Positions 44,720-52,730 of a stretch of 64,000 nt of DNA are shown here, piece after piece. Below the pieces are notes generated by a model that was not told where the DNA came from, searched no databases, and saw only the letters and a list, made by a program, of their open reading frames with translations. Origin of the DNA: Paenibacillus rhizophilus. GTDB taxonomy: Bacteria; Bacillota; Bacilli; Paenibacillales; Paenibacillaceae. A program made the translations under genes and the position numbers. Positions within the stretch are counted from its first letter, which is position 1; the number at the start of each line of letters is the position of its first letter. Location: contig NZ_RQPI01000001.1 of the NCBI RefSeq assembly GCF_003854965.1, forward strand, positions 682,001 through 746,000, written 5' to 3'.

Positions 44720-44864
44720 CGTTGCCATTGCAGCCACATCATTGTGACTGACTGTATAATTTTAAGTACAGCAGTACAACAAGCCATCCGGCCACAGCGT
44801 TGTGAGGATTGACTGTCCTGCTCTGAGTGACACACTGTTGTGTCGCTAAAAATCTTATAATGCC

Positions 44865-44904
44865 AATATAATTAGCTTTTGAATTAATGTCAATAATAAT
44901 AACA
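44865..44904 (-). promoter_or_regulatory. nas promoter with GlnR/TnrA box 1
   Basis: TGTCA-N7-TAACA at 44888-44904 matches the TGTNA-N7-TNACA consensus exactly. On the minus strand it overlaps TTGACA (44893-44888), which is 17 bases from TATATT (44870-44865). A second possible -10 lies slightly downstream. A leader of about 300 bases follows to the transporter gene. Confidence 0.75.
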
Positions 44905-44959
44905 TAAAAATTTAAAATAATTAATTTTAATGCTGTTTTCGTGTTTTTTGAGCTAGATG

Positions 44960-44976
44960 TGTGATTTAAACTGACA
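44960..44976. promoter_or_regulatory. GlnR/TnrA box 2
   Basis: TGTGA-N7-TGACA, a second full match to TGTNA-N7-TNACA, centred 72 bases from box 1. Paired boxes are common where GlnR or TnrA acts cooperatively. Confidence 0.65.
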
Positions 44977-45030
44977 TTCGATTTCTATTCCTTTTCCGGA
45001 AAAATTATCTGTAAAAGGAGGCTTAATAAA

Positions 45031-45070
45031 AAAAGCGTCCCTAATGCAGATGTTCTGCATTAGGGACGCT
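45031..45070 (-). terminator. Terminator of the KAS III/ThDP operon
   Basis: GCGTCCCTAATGCAGA at 45036-45051 pairs perfectly with TCTGCATTAGGGACGC at 45055-45070. On the minus strand seven T follow. Confidence 0.92.
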
Positions 45071-45084
45071 CTTGAATATCTAGC

Positions 45085-46077
45085 TTAATACTCCATCACA
45101 AAAGCTACGTTTTGCCAACCGGCGCCAACGGTCCAGAACAGAAGCTTGTCCCCGCGCTCGAGTTTCCCCGTGTTTACGGCTTTGTGCAGGGCGATAAAAG
45201 GGCTGCTCGTGGAGGTATAGCCGAATTCATCGCCTATGTAGACGGCTGCGTCGCTGTCGATACCGGTTTTGCCCGAAACCGCTTGAATGTTGGGAAGTGA
45301 TAGCTGAGAGAAGCAGGCCACTTTAATCGATTCAGGGGCAATCTCATTATCTCTTAGCAATGTGTTGATAGACTCGGAAGCGGCGTCTACGCAAATCGAG
45401 TCGTCAAATGGGATGAATTTAACATTGAACTCTCCGGCGCCCACGCCGGTGCGTCCCAGATTGGCTAAGCCTTCCGCAGGGAACATCGAATTGCCGTAGA
45501 CGCAAGTGTCTGTCTGGTAGATGGAATCGATGAAGCCTACGGAATTCTCATCACGCTCCAGAATGACCGCGGCGGCGGCATCTCCAAAGTTGGCGTAATA
45601 TACAGGGTCATTCTTGTCGGCATGCGGTGCAACATGGTCGGAGCCGATGACCAGAGCGCGGCGGATTTTTGGATTGGCCATCATTTGCCGGCTTACCTGT
45701 TCAACCGAAGCAGTCATTCCCGCACAGTTTGCATTGCTGTCAATGCAGATCGTATGGGATGCGCCGCCGATTAGCCGGTGGATCATCAATGAATTGGTAG
45801 GAAAGATATATTCAGGAGTTTGGCTCGCATAAGCGATAAGGTCGATATCAGCACCGGTAAGACCGGTCTTCTCCAGAACATTGCTCGCCGCCTCGAAAGC
45901 CATCGACAGGGAATTCTCTTCCTCATTGTCAATGCTGTAGCGGTTTTCACGGCCCAGAGCAGCGAGAAGTCCACGGATATCAATGCCTTTTTCGTCAAAA
46001 TGCTCAATGAAAAAGTCGTTGCCAATCTTTTTACTTGGATGATAGATATCTATGTCCTTAATACGAATCCCAGCCAT
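45085..46077 (-). CDS. FabH-like ketoacyl synthase III with atypical active site
   Basis: A 330-residue thiolase-fold protein of the KAS III family. The acyl-accepting Cys is present in NANCAGMTAS near residue 119. Aligned by eye with E. coli FabH, the catalytic HQAN motif reads SQLS and the GNTS motif reads GYTS, so both the His and the Asn of the decarboxylating triad are replaced. It may therefore transfer acyl groups or form ester or C-C bonds without malonyl decarboxylation. TAGGAGGATTCAT precedes the ATG. It is the last gene of an operon with a STAS-like protein, a CMD protein and a ThDP enzyme. Confidence 0.8.
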   Translation of the reverse strand: MAGIRIKDIDIYHPSKKIGNDFFIEHFDEKGIDIRGLLAALGRENRYSIDNEEENSLSMAFEAASNVLEKTGLTGADIDLIAYASQTPEYIFPTNSLMIHRLIGGASHTICIDSNANCAGMTASVEQVSRQMMANPKIRRALVIGSDHVAPHADKNDPVYYANFGDAAAAVILERDENSVGFIDSIYQTDTCVYGNSMFPAEGLANLGRTGVGAGEFNVKFIPFDDSICVDAASESINTLLRDNEIAPESIKVACFSQLSLPNIQAVSGKTGIDSDAAVYIGDEFGYTSTSSPFIALHKAVNTGKLERGDKLLFWTVGAGWQNVAFVMEY

Positions 46078-46207
46078 ATGAATCCTCCTAAAAGTTTTGT
46101 GAGCGGCGCTTCAGGCTTAACTTCGTACAAAACTTGCATCGAAAGCATCCGCTAAGTTTAAACGCCGCTGTCTTTCCCTGGCTCAACAGTTGCAGGCGTA
46201 GCCAGAT

Positions 46208-46549
46208 TTAAATGCTGATGATTTCCAGGTTTTCAAGTCCCGCTTTACGTCCCAGACGAGCCAGCTGCATTTTGAGGACAGGATTATTCTCAAGGGTAAG
46301 CTTCACTCTTTCAAATCCGTCTTTCTTGAACATCATGAAGCAACCTTCTAGAAGCGGCACAACATCAGGGGATGTTACATTCAGCTTTCTGCAATCAATA
46401 TCCAGTTGATAATCAGCTGGAGTAATAGGATTAATGGTTTCTTGATAGGCTTGAATCGATTTAAGACCATCTTCTTCGGTGAAGGTTCCCTCCAATTCGA
46501 TATTAATGACTTTTTTGGCAGAATCGGTGTTCAAAATAAATTTTCCCAT
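46208..46549 (-). CDS. Small STAS-like protein of unknown function
   Basis: A 113-residue soluble protein with alternating strands and helices (KVINIELEGTFTEEDGLKSI, then YQLDIDCRKLNVTSPD and RVKLTLENNPVLKMQLARLG). The plan resembles STAS or SpoIIAA-like folds, but no phosphorylatable Ser motif is clear. GGGAGAGATGAGCAC precedes the ATG. It sits between the CMD and KAS III genes, 212 and 130 bases from each. It may be an accessory or carrier-type protein of the pathway; function unknown. Confidence 0.6.
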   Translation of the reverse strand: MGKFILNTDSAKKVINIELEGTFTEEDGLKSIQAYQETINPITPADYQLDIDCRKLNVTSPDVVPLLEGCFMMFKKDGFERVKLTLENNPVLKMQLARLGRKAGLENLEIISI

Positions 46550-46761
46550 GTGCTCATCTCTCCCAGAGTTTGATTAGTTCAGCATTAACCCGACTGTGCG
46601 AACACAACCGGTATTAATAAATATCCTTCATAACTATTCACCAACGTCAATATTCGACATTATCACTTTAGTTTTGGGATATTTTAACTTTATTATATAC
46701 ATAAATTTCTCATCCGTACAATAAAAAAGTCGAATGGTGTATTATTTTGTCGCGGGAGCAG

Positions 46762-47130
46762 TTATTGGATTTCTTCCAGTGTTGAGAGCAGAACATTAAA
46801 AGCGGTAATAACCCTTGGAGCACCGACACATGGCACCAGATGCAATAAAATACCCTTGATTTGATCGACGGTCATGCCTACACTAAGCGCCATCACATAA
46901 TGAACGCCGAGCTGGTCGAACTGGCCCATCGATATTAAAGCGGAAATAACGGCAATCTCTTTCCAATCCGCGCCAATGGTGGTCCGCTGAAAAACATCGC
47001 CATATGCGTTGCCCATGATATATTCGGCAAGCTCTGGAAAATGCTCTTTGATCGGAGCCAGCGCTTTGGCGCCATAGTCGCCTGAAAGGTTGGAGAAATG
47101 CTTGAGACCGCTGTTGATGTTGTCTATCAT
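46762..47130 (-). CDS. Carboxymuconolactone decarboxylase family protein
   Basis: A 122-residue CMD/AhpD-fold helical protein (GDVFQRTTIGADWKEIAVIS, then the helix around MGQFDQLGVHYVMALSVGMT). The AhpD CxxC is absent, so it is not a peroxidase partner; the sole Cys is in HLVPCVGAPR. It is more like decarboxylase or hydratase members. TAGGAGG precedes the ATG, 26 bases after the ThDP enzyme stop. Probable role is modification of an intermediate made by the neighbouring enzymes. Confidence 0.78.
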   Translation of the reverse strand: MIDNINSGLKHFSNLSGDYGAKALAPIKEHFPELAEYIMGNAYGDVFQRTTIGADWKEIAVISALISMGQFDQLGVHYVMALSVGMTVDQIKGILLHLVPCVGAPRVITAFNVLLSTLEEIQ

Positions 47131-47156
47131 CGGAATACCTCCTAAACGTTTTATGT

Positions 47157-48791
47157 TTAATTCAGATTCAATACACGGTGTGCAGTAGGGGGCACTTCGT
47201 CACGATCAGTCAATAGTTCGATGACAGCAACACGGTTTAAAGCCACAGCTTCGCTAATGGCGGCAGCAAATTGATCTTTAGTCTCGCATCTGAAGCCGGT
47301 GGCTCCTAGAGATTCGGCAAACTTCACGGCATCCATAGGAACTTCAAATATCGTTCCGTCAATTCTGCCTGTGGTTTTTTCCATACCTTTTAAAGCCATA
47401 TCGAGCTGCATATTGTTCACAACGATGAAAATAACCGGAATATTCTTGCAAACGGCGGTATTTATTTCAGTGCCGAGCATCATGAAGCAGCCGTCGCCGG
47501 TAATGCAGAATATCGTTTCTTCAGGAGAAGCAACCTTGGCGCCGATCGCCATTCCGATTGCGTTGCCCATGCAGGCAAAGTAGGCGTCAAAGACAAAGCT
47601 TCCCGGTTTCTTCACGTTGTACCATTTCACGGCGTTGAAGCCGTGGCTGCCATCATCCACAAATACCGTATTGTTATAAGGGATCAGGTCGCTCATGATG
47701 CTCATCACCGATGCAAGTGAAAGATTGGGCAGAACTGGCAGTTCTTCCGAATAATGAACGGCGGTCTCCGTTTCGCGTGTTTTAATCGCGGCAGTGTCAA
47801 CATTCTGGAGAACCAGCGACAGATTATCGCGTAAATCGCCACCGACCGCAATCGTATGGGAGTTCAGGATTTTACCTACAAAAGTAGGGTCAACATCAAA
47901 CTGAATCAGCGTCTCCGGATGGTTCTCCGCCTTGAGATTGCAGGTGGTCATATCGCTGAGCCGCGACCCAAGCACGATAAACAAATCGCTATGATTCAAT
48001 AGGTCGTCGCCATGCTTGCATCCGCCAACACCTACAGGTCCGTGGTACAGCGGATGATCCCAGACGATAGAGCCTTTGCCGCCGGGAGTGGTAACGACAG
48101 GAATATTGAAGACTTCCGCCAATTGAATCAATTCCTCATGCGCGCCTGAGCGGTTAACGCCTTTGCCGGCAATGATGAGAGGCTTTTTGGCATGGTTAAT
48201 GGCGTTGATAACCCGGCCAATATTCGCGTAATTGACGAGTGTTTCCCTTTCAGGGATAACGATTCGGCATTCTTCAAGCGGCTCTGTCTGGACATCGAAA
48301 GGGATGCAAAGATGAACAGGCCCGCGTTGGCCACCGAGTGCAACAGAAATGGCATGGTTGAAAATCGTGCTGAAATGATCGCCGCGTTCCACCAGCTTGC
48401 TGAAGAGCGTTGCGGGTCTGAACATTTCCGCCAAATCGGCTAGATACGAAGAGGAATCCTGGCACTGCGGAATACCCAGCTCTTTAATGGATTGATGCCC
48501 TGTTATGAAGAGGACAGGGAGGTTGTTGGCTTTGGCGTGCGCAGCGGCGGTAAGGAGGTTGGTTCCTCCCGGGCCGGAAGTGCCGAAAGCCACGGCGAGA
48601 TTTCCCGTCTTGAGGGCGTAACCGGAAGCTTCGAATCCTGAACTGGACTCATGTCTCCCGGGGATAAACTCAATACCGTAATCCACCATTTTCAGAACGA
48701 TGGGGCAAATGGATTTGCCGATAATACCAAAAGAATGCTTTACACCGAGGTTGCGTAGCGCCTCCGCCATATAGTCTGCGACTGTCTTCAC
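47157..48791 (-). CDS. Thiamine diphosphate-dependent enzyme, acetolactate synthase-like
   Basis: A 544-residue ThDP enzyme of the acetolactate synthase/pyruvate oxidase/benzoylformate decarboxylase superfamily. The catalytic Glu is in GRHESSSGFEASGYA near residue 46, and the ThDP-Mg motif GDGCFMM ends with VVNN. It could form or cleave a 2-keto-acid-derived acyloin; no FAD-specific feature is certain. The GTG at 48791 follows GGGGTGG. It is the first gene behind a c-di-GMP-I riboswitch with its own terminator. Partners are the CMD, STAS-like and KAS III proteins. Confidence 0.85.
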   Translation of the reverse strand: MKTVADYMAEALRNLGVKHSFGIIGKSICPIVLKMVDYGIEFIPGRHESSSGFEASGYALKTGNLAVAFGTSGPGGTNLLTAAAHAKANNLPVLFITGHQSIKELGIPQCQDSSSYLADLAEMFRPATLFSKLVERGDHFSTIFNHAISVALGGQRGPVHLCIPFDVQTEPLEECRIVIPERETLVNYANIGRVINAINHAKKPLIIAGKGVNRSGAHEELIQLAEVFNIPVVTTPGGKGSIVWDHPLYHGPVGVGGCKHGDDLLNHSDLFIVLGSRLSDMTTCNLKAENHPETLIQFDVDPTFVGKILNSHTIAVGGDLRDNLSLVLQNVDTAAIKTRETETAVHYSEELPVLPNLSLASVMSIMSDLIPYNNTVFVDDGSHGFNAVKWYNVKKPGSFVFDAYFACMGNAIGMAIGAKVASPEETIFCITGDGCFMMLGTEINTAVCKNIPVIFIVVNNMQLDMALKGMEKTTGRIDGTIFEVPMDAVKFAESLGATGFRCETKDQFAAAISEAVALNRVAVIELLTDRDEVPPTAHRVLNLN

Positions 48792-48870
48792 AAAGATCCA
48801 CCCCACGATTTATTATTGTTTGCTATGTTATCTATCCTTCGAAGTGAAACCGGAAGTTAGAATAACAAGT

Positions 48871-48906
48871 AAATAGAAAACCTGTACTCAGGTACTGAGC
48901 ACAGGT
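48871..48906 (-). terminator. Riboswitch expression-platform terminator
   Basis: ACCTGTACTCAG at 48880-48891 pairs with CTGAGCACAGGT at 48895-48906 across a three-base loop. The minus strand then reads TTTTCTATTT. It lies about 50 bases beyond the aptamer and 80 bases before the ThDP gene. Confidence 0.82.
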
Positions 48907-48954
48907 CGGTTGACAAATCACCATATAGGACGCTAGACATATAGCATCCCGGTT

Positions 48955-49046
48955 TTTCAGCAACCTGGCTGTCATGGTCTCAAATGAAAAATGAGACTGT
49001 AGATCCATGGCTTTGCGTCATTCCCTTTCGGAGAATTTTGCCCATA
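48955..49046 (-). promoter_or_regulatory. Cyclic di-GMP-I (GEMM-I) riboswitch aptamer
   Basis: On the minus strand the order is GGGCAAA, a short helix capped by the GAAA tetraloop (CCGAAAGG), the invariant GACGCAAAGCC, a hairpin GTCTCA/TGAGAC, and then ACAGCCAGGTTGCTG. These are the conserved core elements, in order, of class I c-di-GMP aptamers such as Vc2. A terminator follows, so ligand binding can switch transcription of the downstream ThDP-CMD-STAS-KAS III operon. Direction of control is not resolved. The GEMM-I fold can also bind cGAMP in rare variants. Confidence 0.9.
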
Positions 49047-49088
49047 TTTAGTTTATTTTTTTGAAAAAATAAAGAATAATTACCCTTT

Positions 49089-49117
49089 ACAATATATTCC
49101 TACTCTGCTTTTGTCAA
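49089..49117 (-). promoter_or_regulatory. Promoter of the riboswitch-controlled operon
   Basis: On the minus strand TTGACA (49117-49112) and TATTGT (49094-49089) are 17 bases apart. Transcription would start near 49082, about 40 bases before the aptamer. Confidence 0.7.
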
Positions 49118-49243
49118 TATATTTTATACAAAACACCCCGAAATTTGACGAATAATATGATTATCTAAATCTCTGTTTATAAAATAGGCCTAATGTAGGA
49201 GTGAACGGGATTGAGAAGAAAGAAAGAGTTGAAAATGACAACC

Positions 49244-49278
49244 ATAAAAAAAGTGCAAAGCAGATTTGCTTTGTCACT
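49244..49278 (-). terminator. Minus-strand terminator within the Dabb leader
   Basis: AGTG-CAAAGCA at 49252-49262 pairs with TGCTTTG-T-CACT at 49267-49278, with seven T on the minus strand. It would stop transcripts entering the riboswitch promoter region from the Dabb gene side. On the plus strand it is a hairpin without a T-tract, 45 bases before the Dabb start. Confidence 0.55.
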
Positions 49279-49322
49279 TAGGTGAACATGCCGTTTCGCA
49301 TTAATGAAGGAGGGATTTCACG

Positions 49323-49625
49323 ATGTACGAACATCTTGTAGTATTTAAATTCAATACTAACATTACACCCGCCAAACAACAGGAGCTTCTGGATCAACTG
49401 CTCGCCTTTCGGGATCGTATCCCGGGAATATCCGATCTGAGTGCAGGCATCAACGTAACTGAAGAAACGGAAAACATTCATGGCTACACGCTCGGATTAA
49501 GGGTTACGTTCAAAGACCTGGAGTCGCTGCGCTCTTATGGACCGCATCCCCTCCATCAAGAGTTTGTGAAATCGCTGGACGGTATATTGGAAAATGTAAT
49601 AGTGGTTGATTACCCCAAGGTTTAA
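49323..49625 (+). CDS. Dabb (stress-responsive alpha-beta barrel) family protein
   Basis: A 100-residue Dabb/EthD-like ferredoxin-fold protein opening with MYEHLVVFKFNTNITPAKQQ and carrying the core residues SAGINVTEETENIHGYTLGL and YGPHPLHQEFVK. Dabb proteins are dimeric barrels; some are polyketide cyclases or olivetolic acid cyclases, most have no known activity. GAAGGAGGG precedes the ATG. It is divergent from the c-di-GMP-controlled KAS III operon, with which it could share a pathway; this is inference from position. Confidence 0.85.
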   Translation: MYEHLVVFKFNTNITPAKQQELLDQLLAFRDRIPGISDLSAGINVTEETENIHGYTLGLRVTFKDLESLRSYGPHPLHQEFVKSLDGILENVIVVDYPKV

Positions 49626-49721
49626 ATTCGAAAAACAAACTTATTTACCGCTGTATTTGTCTTATACCGTTCTATGAAATTCTTAATATACTGTATCAAC
49701 CTTAGAAAAGGAGTGATATAG

Positions 49722-50096
49722 TTGGCTAACAGTGATGTACGTCTTGCTCTTTGGTCTGGCACCAATTTTTCAGTTCGTCGGATTCTCTTCAGACGTGGAG
49801 GAGTTGCAGTTCGTGATCTTGGAGCGTTTCGGTTTAACAACGTTCTCTCGAGCTTCCGGCTCAGAAATGTGGTGGAGAGATCCCAGGTAACACTTGTACT
49901 GTTCTCGCGTATTAACTTTCAGGGGTCATTCCGCGTGTTCCGTGGAAGCCAAAACGTGGCAAACTTGGGTAACTTCAACTTTAATGATGTTACATCTTCG
50001 TTGATTTTGGTTGGCCGCAACCTTACAAACTCCGAAATTGCCCGAATTCAAAGTACTGGCATACCGCCTCGTGACATCCTCATAATCAGACAATAA
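49722..50096 (+). CDS. Beta/gamma-crystallin domain protein
   Basis: A 124-residue protein with two Greek-key motifs. Each ends in the calcium-binding signature (N/D)(N/D)xxSS: FNNVLSS near residue 38 and FNDVTSS near residue 87. The aromatic-Gly pattern WSGTNFSV and FSRINFQGSF matches the motif starts. Two motifs make one complete crystallin domain, as in Myxococcus protein S and spherulin 3a. No signal peptide is visible. The C-terminal 25 residues are an extra tail. The TTG at 49722 follows AAAGGAGTGATATAG. Role is probably calcium-stabilised stress or spore protection; unproven. Confidence 0.75.
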   Translation: MANSDVRLALWSGTNFSVRRILFRRGGVAVRDLGAFRFNNVLSSFRLRNVVERSQVTLVLFSRINFQGSFRVFRGSQNVANLGNFNFNDVTSSLILVGRNLTNSEIARIQSTGIPPRDILIIRQ

Positions 50097-50110
50097 TCGG
50101 TAATAACGGA

Positions 50111-50136
50111 AAAGGGTGCCTCGTGCACCCTTTTTT
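50111..50136 (+). terminator. Terminator of the crystallin gene
   Basis: AAAGGGTGC at 50111-50119 pairs with GCACCCTTT at 50125-50133, followed by further T. Confidence 0.88.
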
Positions 50137-50286
50137 GTGTGTAATTAAGCTGAGTTTTGATGTGGTGAGATCCATGCCCGCCCTGTAAGGGTATAATAAA
50201 TTATCAGTAGTAAAAACTAAACGAGCTGCCTTGTGTTGATATAGTCAGAAGATAACTAAAATAATCTAATGAAAAACGGAGACACA

Positions 50287-51762
50287 ATGACCGAAAACAA
50301 AGCAATTATAGAAACAGGTTGGAACTTCGACAATAGTTATGCCCGTCTGCCTAAATCATTTTTTACCACACAAGCCCTAAACCCTGTACGCTCGCCGAAG
50401 CTGGTTATTTTGAATGAACCGTTGGCGACATCCTTGGGGTTAAACGTTCAAGCGCTGCAAAGCGATAATAGCGTAGCGGTGTTTGCCGGCAACCGAATTC
50501 CCGAAGGCGCCGTGCCTCTTGCTCAAGCTTACGCAGGCCATCAATTCGGACATTTTACCATGTTAGGGGACGGCCGGGCTCTGCTGCTTGGAGAACAGAT
50601 CACTCCCCAAGGCGAGCGGGTTGATATTCAGCTTAAAGGTTCAGGCAAAACGACTTACTCCCGCCGTGGCGATGGCCGGGCGGCCCTTGGACCGATGCTG
50701 CGCGAATACATCATTAGCGAAGCGATGCATGCGCTTGGAATTGCGACCACCCGGAGTTTAGCCGTGGTGACAACCGGTGAGTCAATATTCCGCGAAACCA
50801 TGCTTCCTGGTGCAATCCTAACCCGCGTGGCTGCCAGCCATCTGCGCGTCGGCACCTTTCAATACGCTTCGAAATGGGGTACTGCAGAGGACCTTAAGGC
50901 CCTGGCTGATTACACGCTGCAAAGACATTTTCCGGAAGTTGAGGCTGATGAGAACCGCTATCTGGTCCTGCTTAAGGAAGTTATCAAGCACCAGGCCGCG
51001 CTGATTGCCAAATGGCAGCTTGTTGGCTTTATTCACGGGGTAATGAATACCGATAACATGGCCCTCAGCGGAGAAACTATTGATTACGGTCCCTGCGCCT
51101 TCATGGATGCCTATGACCCGGCTACGGTATTCAGTTCCATTGACATTCAAGGCCGTTATGCCTATGGCAATCAGCCGCATATTGCCGCGTGGAATCTCGC
51201 GAGATTTGCTGAGACCCTTTTGCCGCTGCTGCATGACAAGGAAGCGGAGGCTGTGAAACTGGCCGAGGATGCGATTTCAGATTTTTCAGTGTTGTTTCAC
51301 CGGAACTGGCTGGCTGGAATGAGGGCAAAACTGGGGATTTTTAACGAAGAGCCGGAGGATGAATCCCTGATTGAAGATCTCCTGAGCATGATGCAGAAGA
51401 ATCGTGCGGATTACACCAACACTTTCCGCGCCTTAACTTTTGATAAGCCGGAGGATACGGTTTTGTACAGCAACGCGGAATTTGTTCAGTGGCATGACCT
51501 GTGGCAGAAGAGACTGGGCAGGCAGGAGGAACCCAAAGCCTCCTCGCATCAGTTGATGCGAAGCAGCAATCCCGCGGTAATCCCCCGCAACCATCGGGTC
51601 GAAGAGGCACTGGAGGCCGCGGTTAATCAAGGCGATTACAGCGTAATGGACCGGCTTCTTGATGCTCTTTCCAGTCCCTACGCGCATTCCCCCGAACAGG
51701 CTGATTACTCCACAATCCCCGCGCAAACTACATGTCCTTACCGGACCTTTTGCGGAACCTGA
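50287..51762 (+). CDS. selO: Protein adenylyltransferase SelO (YdiU/UPF0061)
   Basis: A 491-residue pseudokinase-fold AMPylase that transfers AMP to proteins in redox stress. Visible motifs are [34 protein letters not shown] with the ATP-site Lys and Arg, NTDNM with the metal Asn/Asp, and DYGPCAFMD. The C-terminus YRTFCGT carries the conserved Cys, believed to form a regulatory disulfide in the family. The ATG at 50287 follows CGGAGACAC; an upstream ATG at 50269 has no ribosome site. Confidence 0.92.
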   Translation: MTENKAIIETGWNFDNSYARLPKSFFTTQALNPVRSPKLVILNEPLATSLGLNVQALQSDNSVAVFAGNRIPEGAVPLAQAYAGHQFGHFTMLGDGRALLLGEQITPQGERVDIQLKGSGKTTYSRRGDGRAALGPMLREYIISEAMHALGIATTRSLAVVTTGESIFRETMLPGAILTRVAASHLRVGTFQYASKWGTAEDLKALADYTLQRHFPEVEADENRYLVLLKEVIKHQAALIAKWQLVGFIHGVMNTDNMALSGETIDYGPCAFMDAYDPATVFSSIDIQGRYAYGNQPHIAAWNLARFAETLLPLLHDKEAEAVKLAEDAISDFSVLFHRNWLAGMRAKLGIFNEEPEDESLIEDLLSMMQKNRADYTNTFRALTFDKPEDTVLYSNAEFVQWHDLWQKRLGRQEEPKASSHQLMRSSNPAVIPRNHRVEEALEAAVNQGDYSVMDRLLDALSSPYAHSPEQADYSTIPAQTTCPYRTFCGT

Positions 51763-51793
51763 ATAACATACCTGAATAACATATTTTTTTCAT

Positions 51794-51818
51794 TCCGCGC
51801 AGGGCGCGGATTTTTTTT
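51794..51818 (+). terminator. Terminator of selO
   Basis: TCCGCGC at 51794-51800 pairs with GCGCGGA at 51804-51810, followed by eight T. Confidence 0.9.
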
Positions 51819-51879
51819 ATTTTAAGGGTACAAATTCTTAAGTTGAATTAATGATGCATAAAAGACGATAAATAATTGT

Positions 51880-51912
51880 AATGACTTATAGTATGATGTA
51901 AAATGACTTACA
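51880..51912 (+). promoter_or_regulatory. Direct repeats before the deoR-like gene
   Basis: AATGACTTATA at 51880-51890 and AATGACTTACA at 51902-51912 are exactly 22 bases apart, two helical turns, about 40 bases before the start codon. They are likely an operator for the DeoR-type protein encoded just after. Confidence 0.55.
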
Positions 51913-51950
51913 TAAGGACGGATTAAGGAATAGTTAAGGAGACATGGAGC

Positions 51951-52730
51951 ATGTTTCAGGAAGAGCGGATCAATGCCATTACCGATTATTTAAATCAACA
52001 TCAACGAATTGATATCAAAGAAATTTGCCAACAGTTCGACGTATCCCGCGATACGGCACGCCGTGATCTGTTAAAGATGGAAGAGCTTGGACTTATTCTT
52101 CGTACGCACGGCGGAGCCGTTTTACCCCCCAAAAAACACAAGGAGGTCTACGAGTATAAAGAACGCTTGGGCAGAGAATCCAGTGAAAAACGTGAAATTG
52201 GACTTTTCGCAGCTTCCCTTATCAAAAATGGAGATTGTATTCTAATGGATGCCTCCACCACCGTTCAGTACGCTGCGGAAAATATTGCATCCGAAAATAT
52301 TGTTGTCGTTACGAATTCGATTGATATCGCGGATGTGCTTTCCAGAAAAAATTCGGTCAGAACCTATTTGCTTGGAGGTGAGTTAAACCGCCAGCATCGT
52401 TTTCTGTATGGCCAATCTACGATCGATAAATTGGCTGATTACCAGGTTGATAAATTGTTTCTTGGCGCATGCGGAATTACTTCCGACGGTTTGACCTACC
52501 CTTATGAGGAGGATGGCGTAGTCAAGCGTGAAATGATTAAACGGGCGAAGCAGGTAATTGTCCTGGCTGATCACACCAAGTTTGATGACCCGATGTTTTT
52601 TAGAATAGCCGGACTGGATGTCATTGATCTGTTGATCACCGACCGCAAGCCAAGCGAAGAAATGATGGAGAAACTAAAAGAATTCCAGGTGGAATTATTA
52701 ACGGTCTCGGAGGAGGATAACGATGATTAA
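51951..52730 (+). CDS. DeoR/GlpR family transcriptional regulator
   Basis: A 259-residue regulator with the N-terminal DeoR HTH (RIDIKEICQQFDVSRDTARRD followed by LLKMEELG) and the DeoRC sugar-phosphate sensor domain (LMDASTTVQYAAENI, VVTNS, and DHTKFDDPMF). It overlaps the HAD phosphatase gene by eight bases, suggesting control of its own operon in response to a phosphorylated sugar. Confidence 0.9.
   Translation: MFQEERINAITDYLNQHQRIDIKEICQQFDVSRDTARRDLLKMEELGLILRTHGGAVLPPKKHKEVYEYKERLGRESSEKREIGLFAASLIKNGDCILMDASTTVQYAAENIASENIVVVTNSIDIADVLSRKNSVRTYLLGGELNRQHRFLYGQSTIDKLADYQVDKLFLGACGITSDGLTYPYEEDGVVKREMIKRAKQVIVLADHTKFDDPMFFRIAGLDVIDLLITDRKPSEEMMEKLKEFQVELLTVSEEDNDD

Noticed and set aside
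44551..44835. 94-residue minus-strand reading frame before the nitrate transporter
   Set aside because: It overlaps the promoter-proximal leader and its terminator hairpin, has no ribosome site, and its composition looks like untranslated RNA.
44720..44850. Possible ANTAR two-hairpin motif or Moco riboswitch in the nas leader
   Set aside because: One short hairpin with an A..G hexaloop can be drawn, but a second at the right spacing and a Moco core could not be found by eye.
48871..49046. Initial idea of a T-box leader before the ThDP gene
   Set aside because: No T-box sequence or specifier loop; the order of conserved elements fits the c-di-GMP-I aptamer instead.
49211..49285. 24-codon TTG-start frame upstream of the Dabb gene, possible leader peptide
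   Set aside because: A weak AGGAG site exists, but the frame overlaps the hairpin and has no recognisable attenuator design; kept only as a remote possibility.
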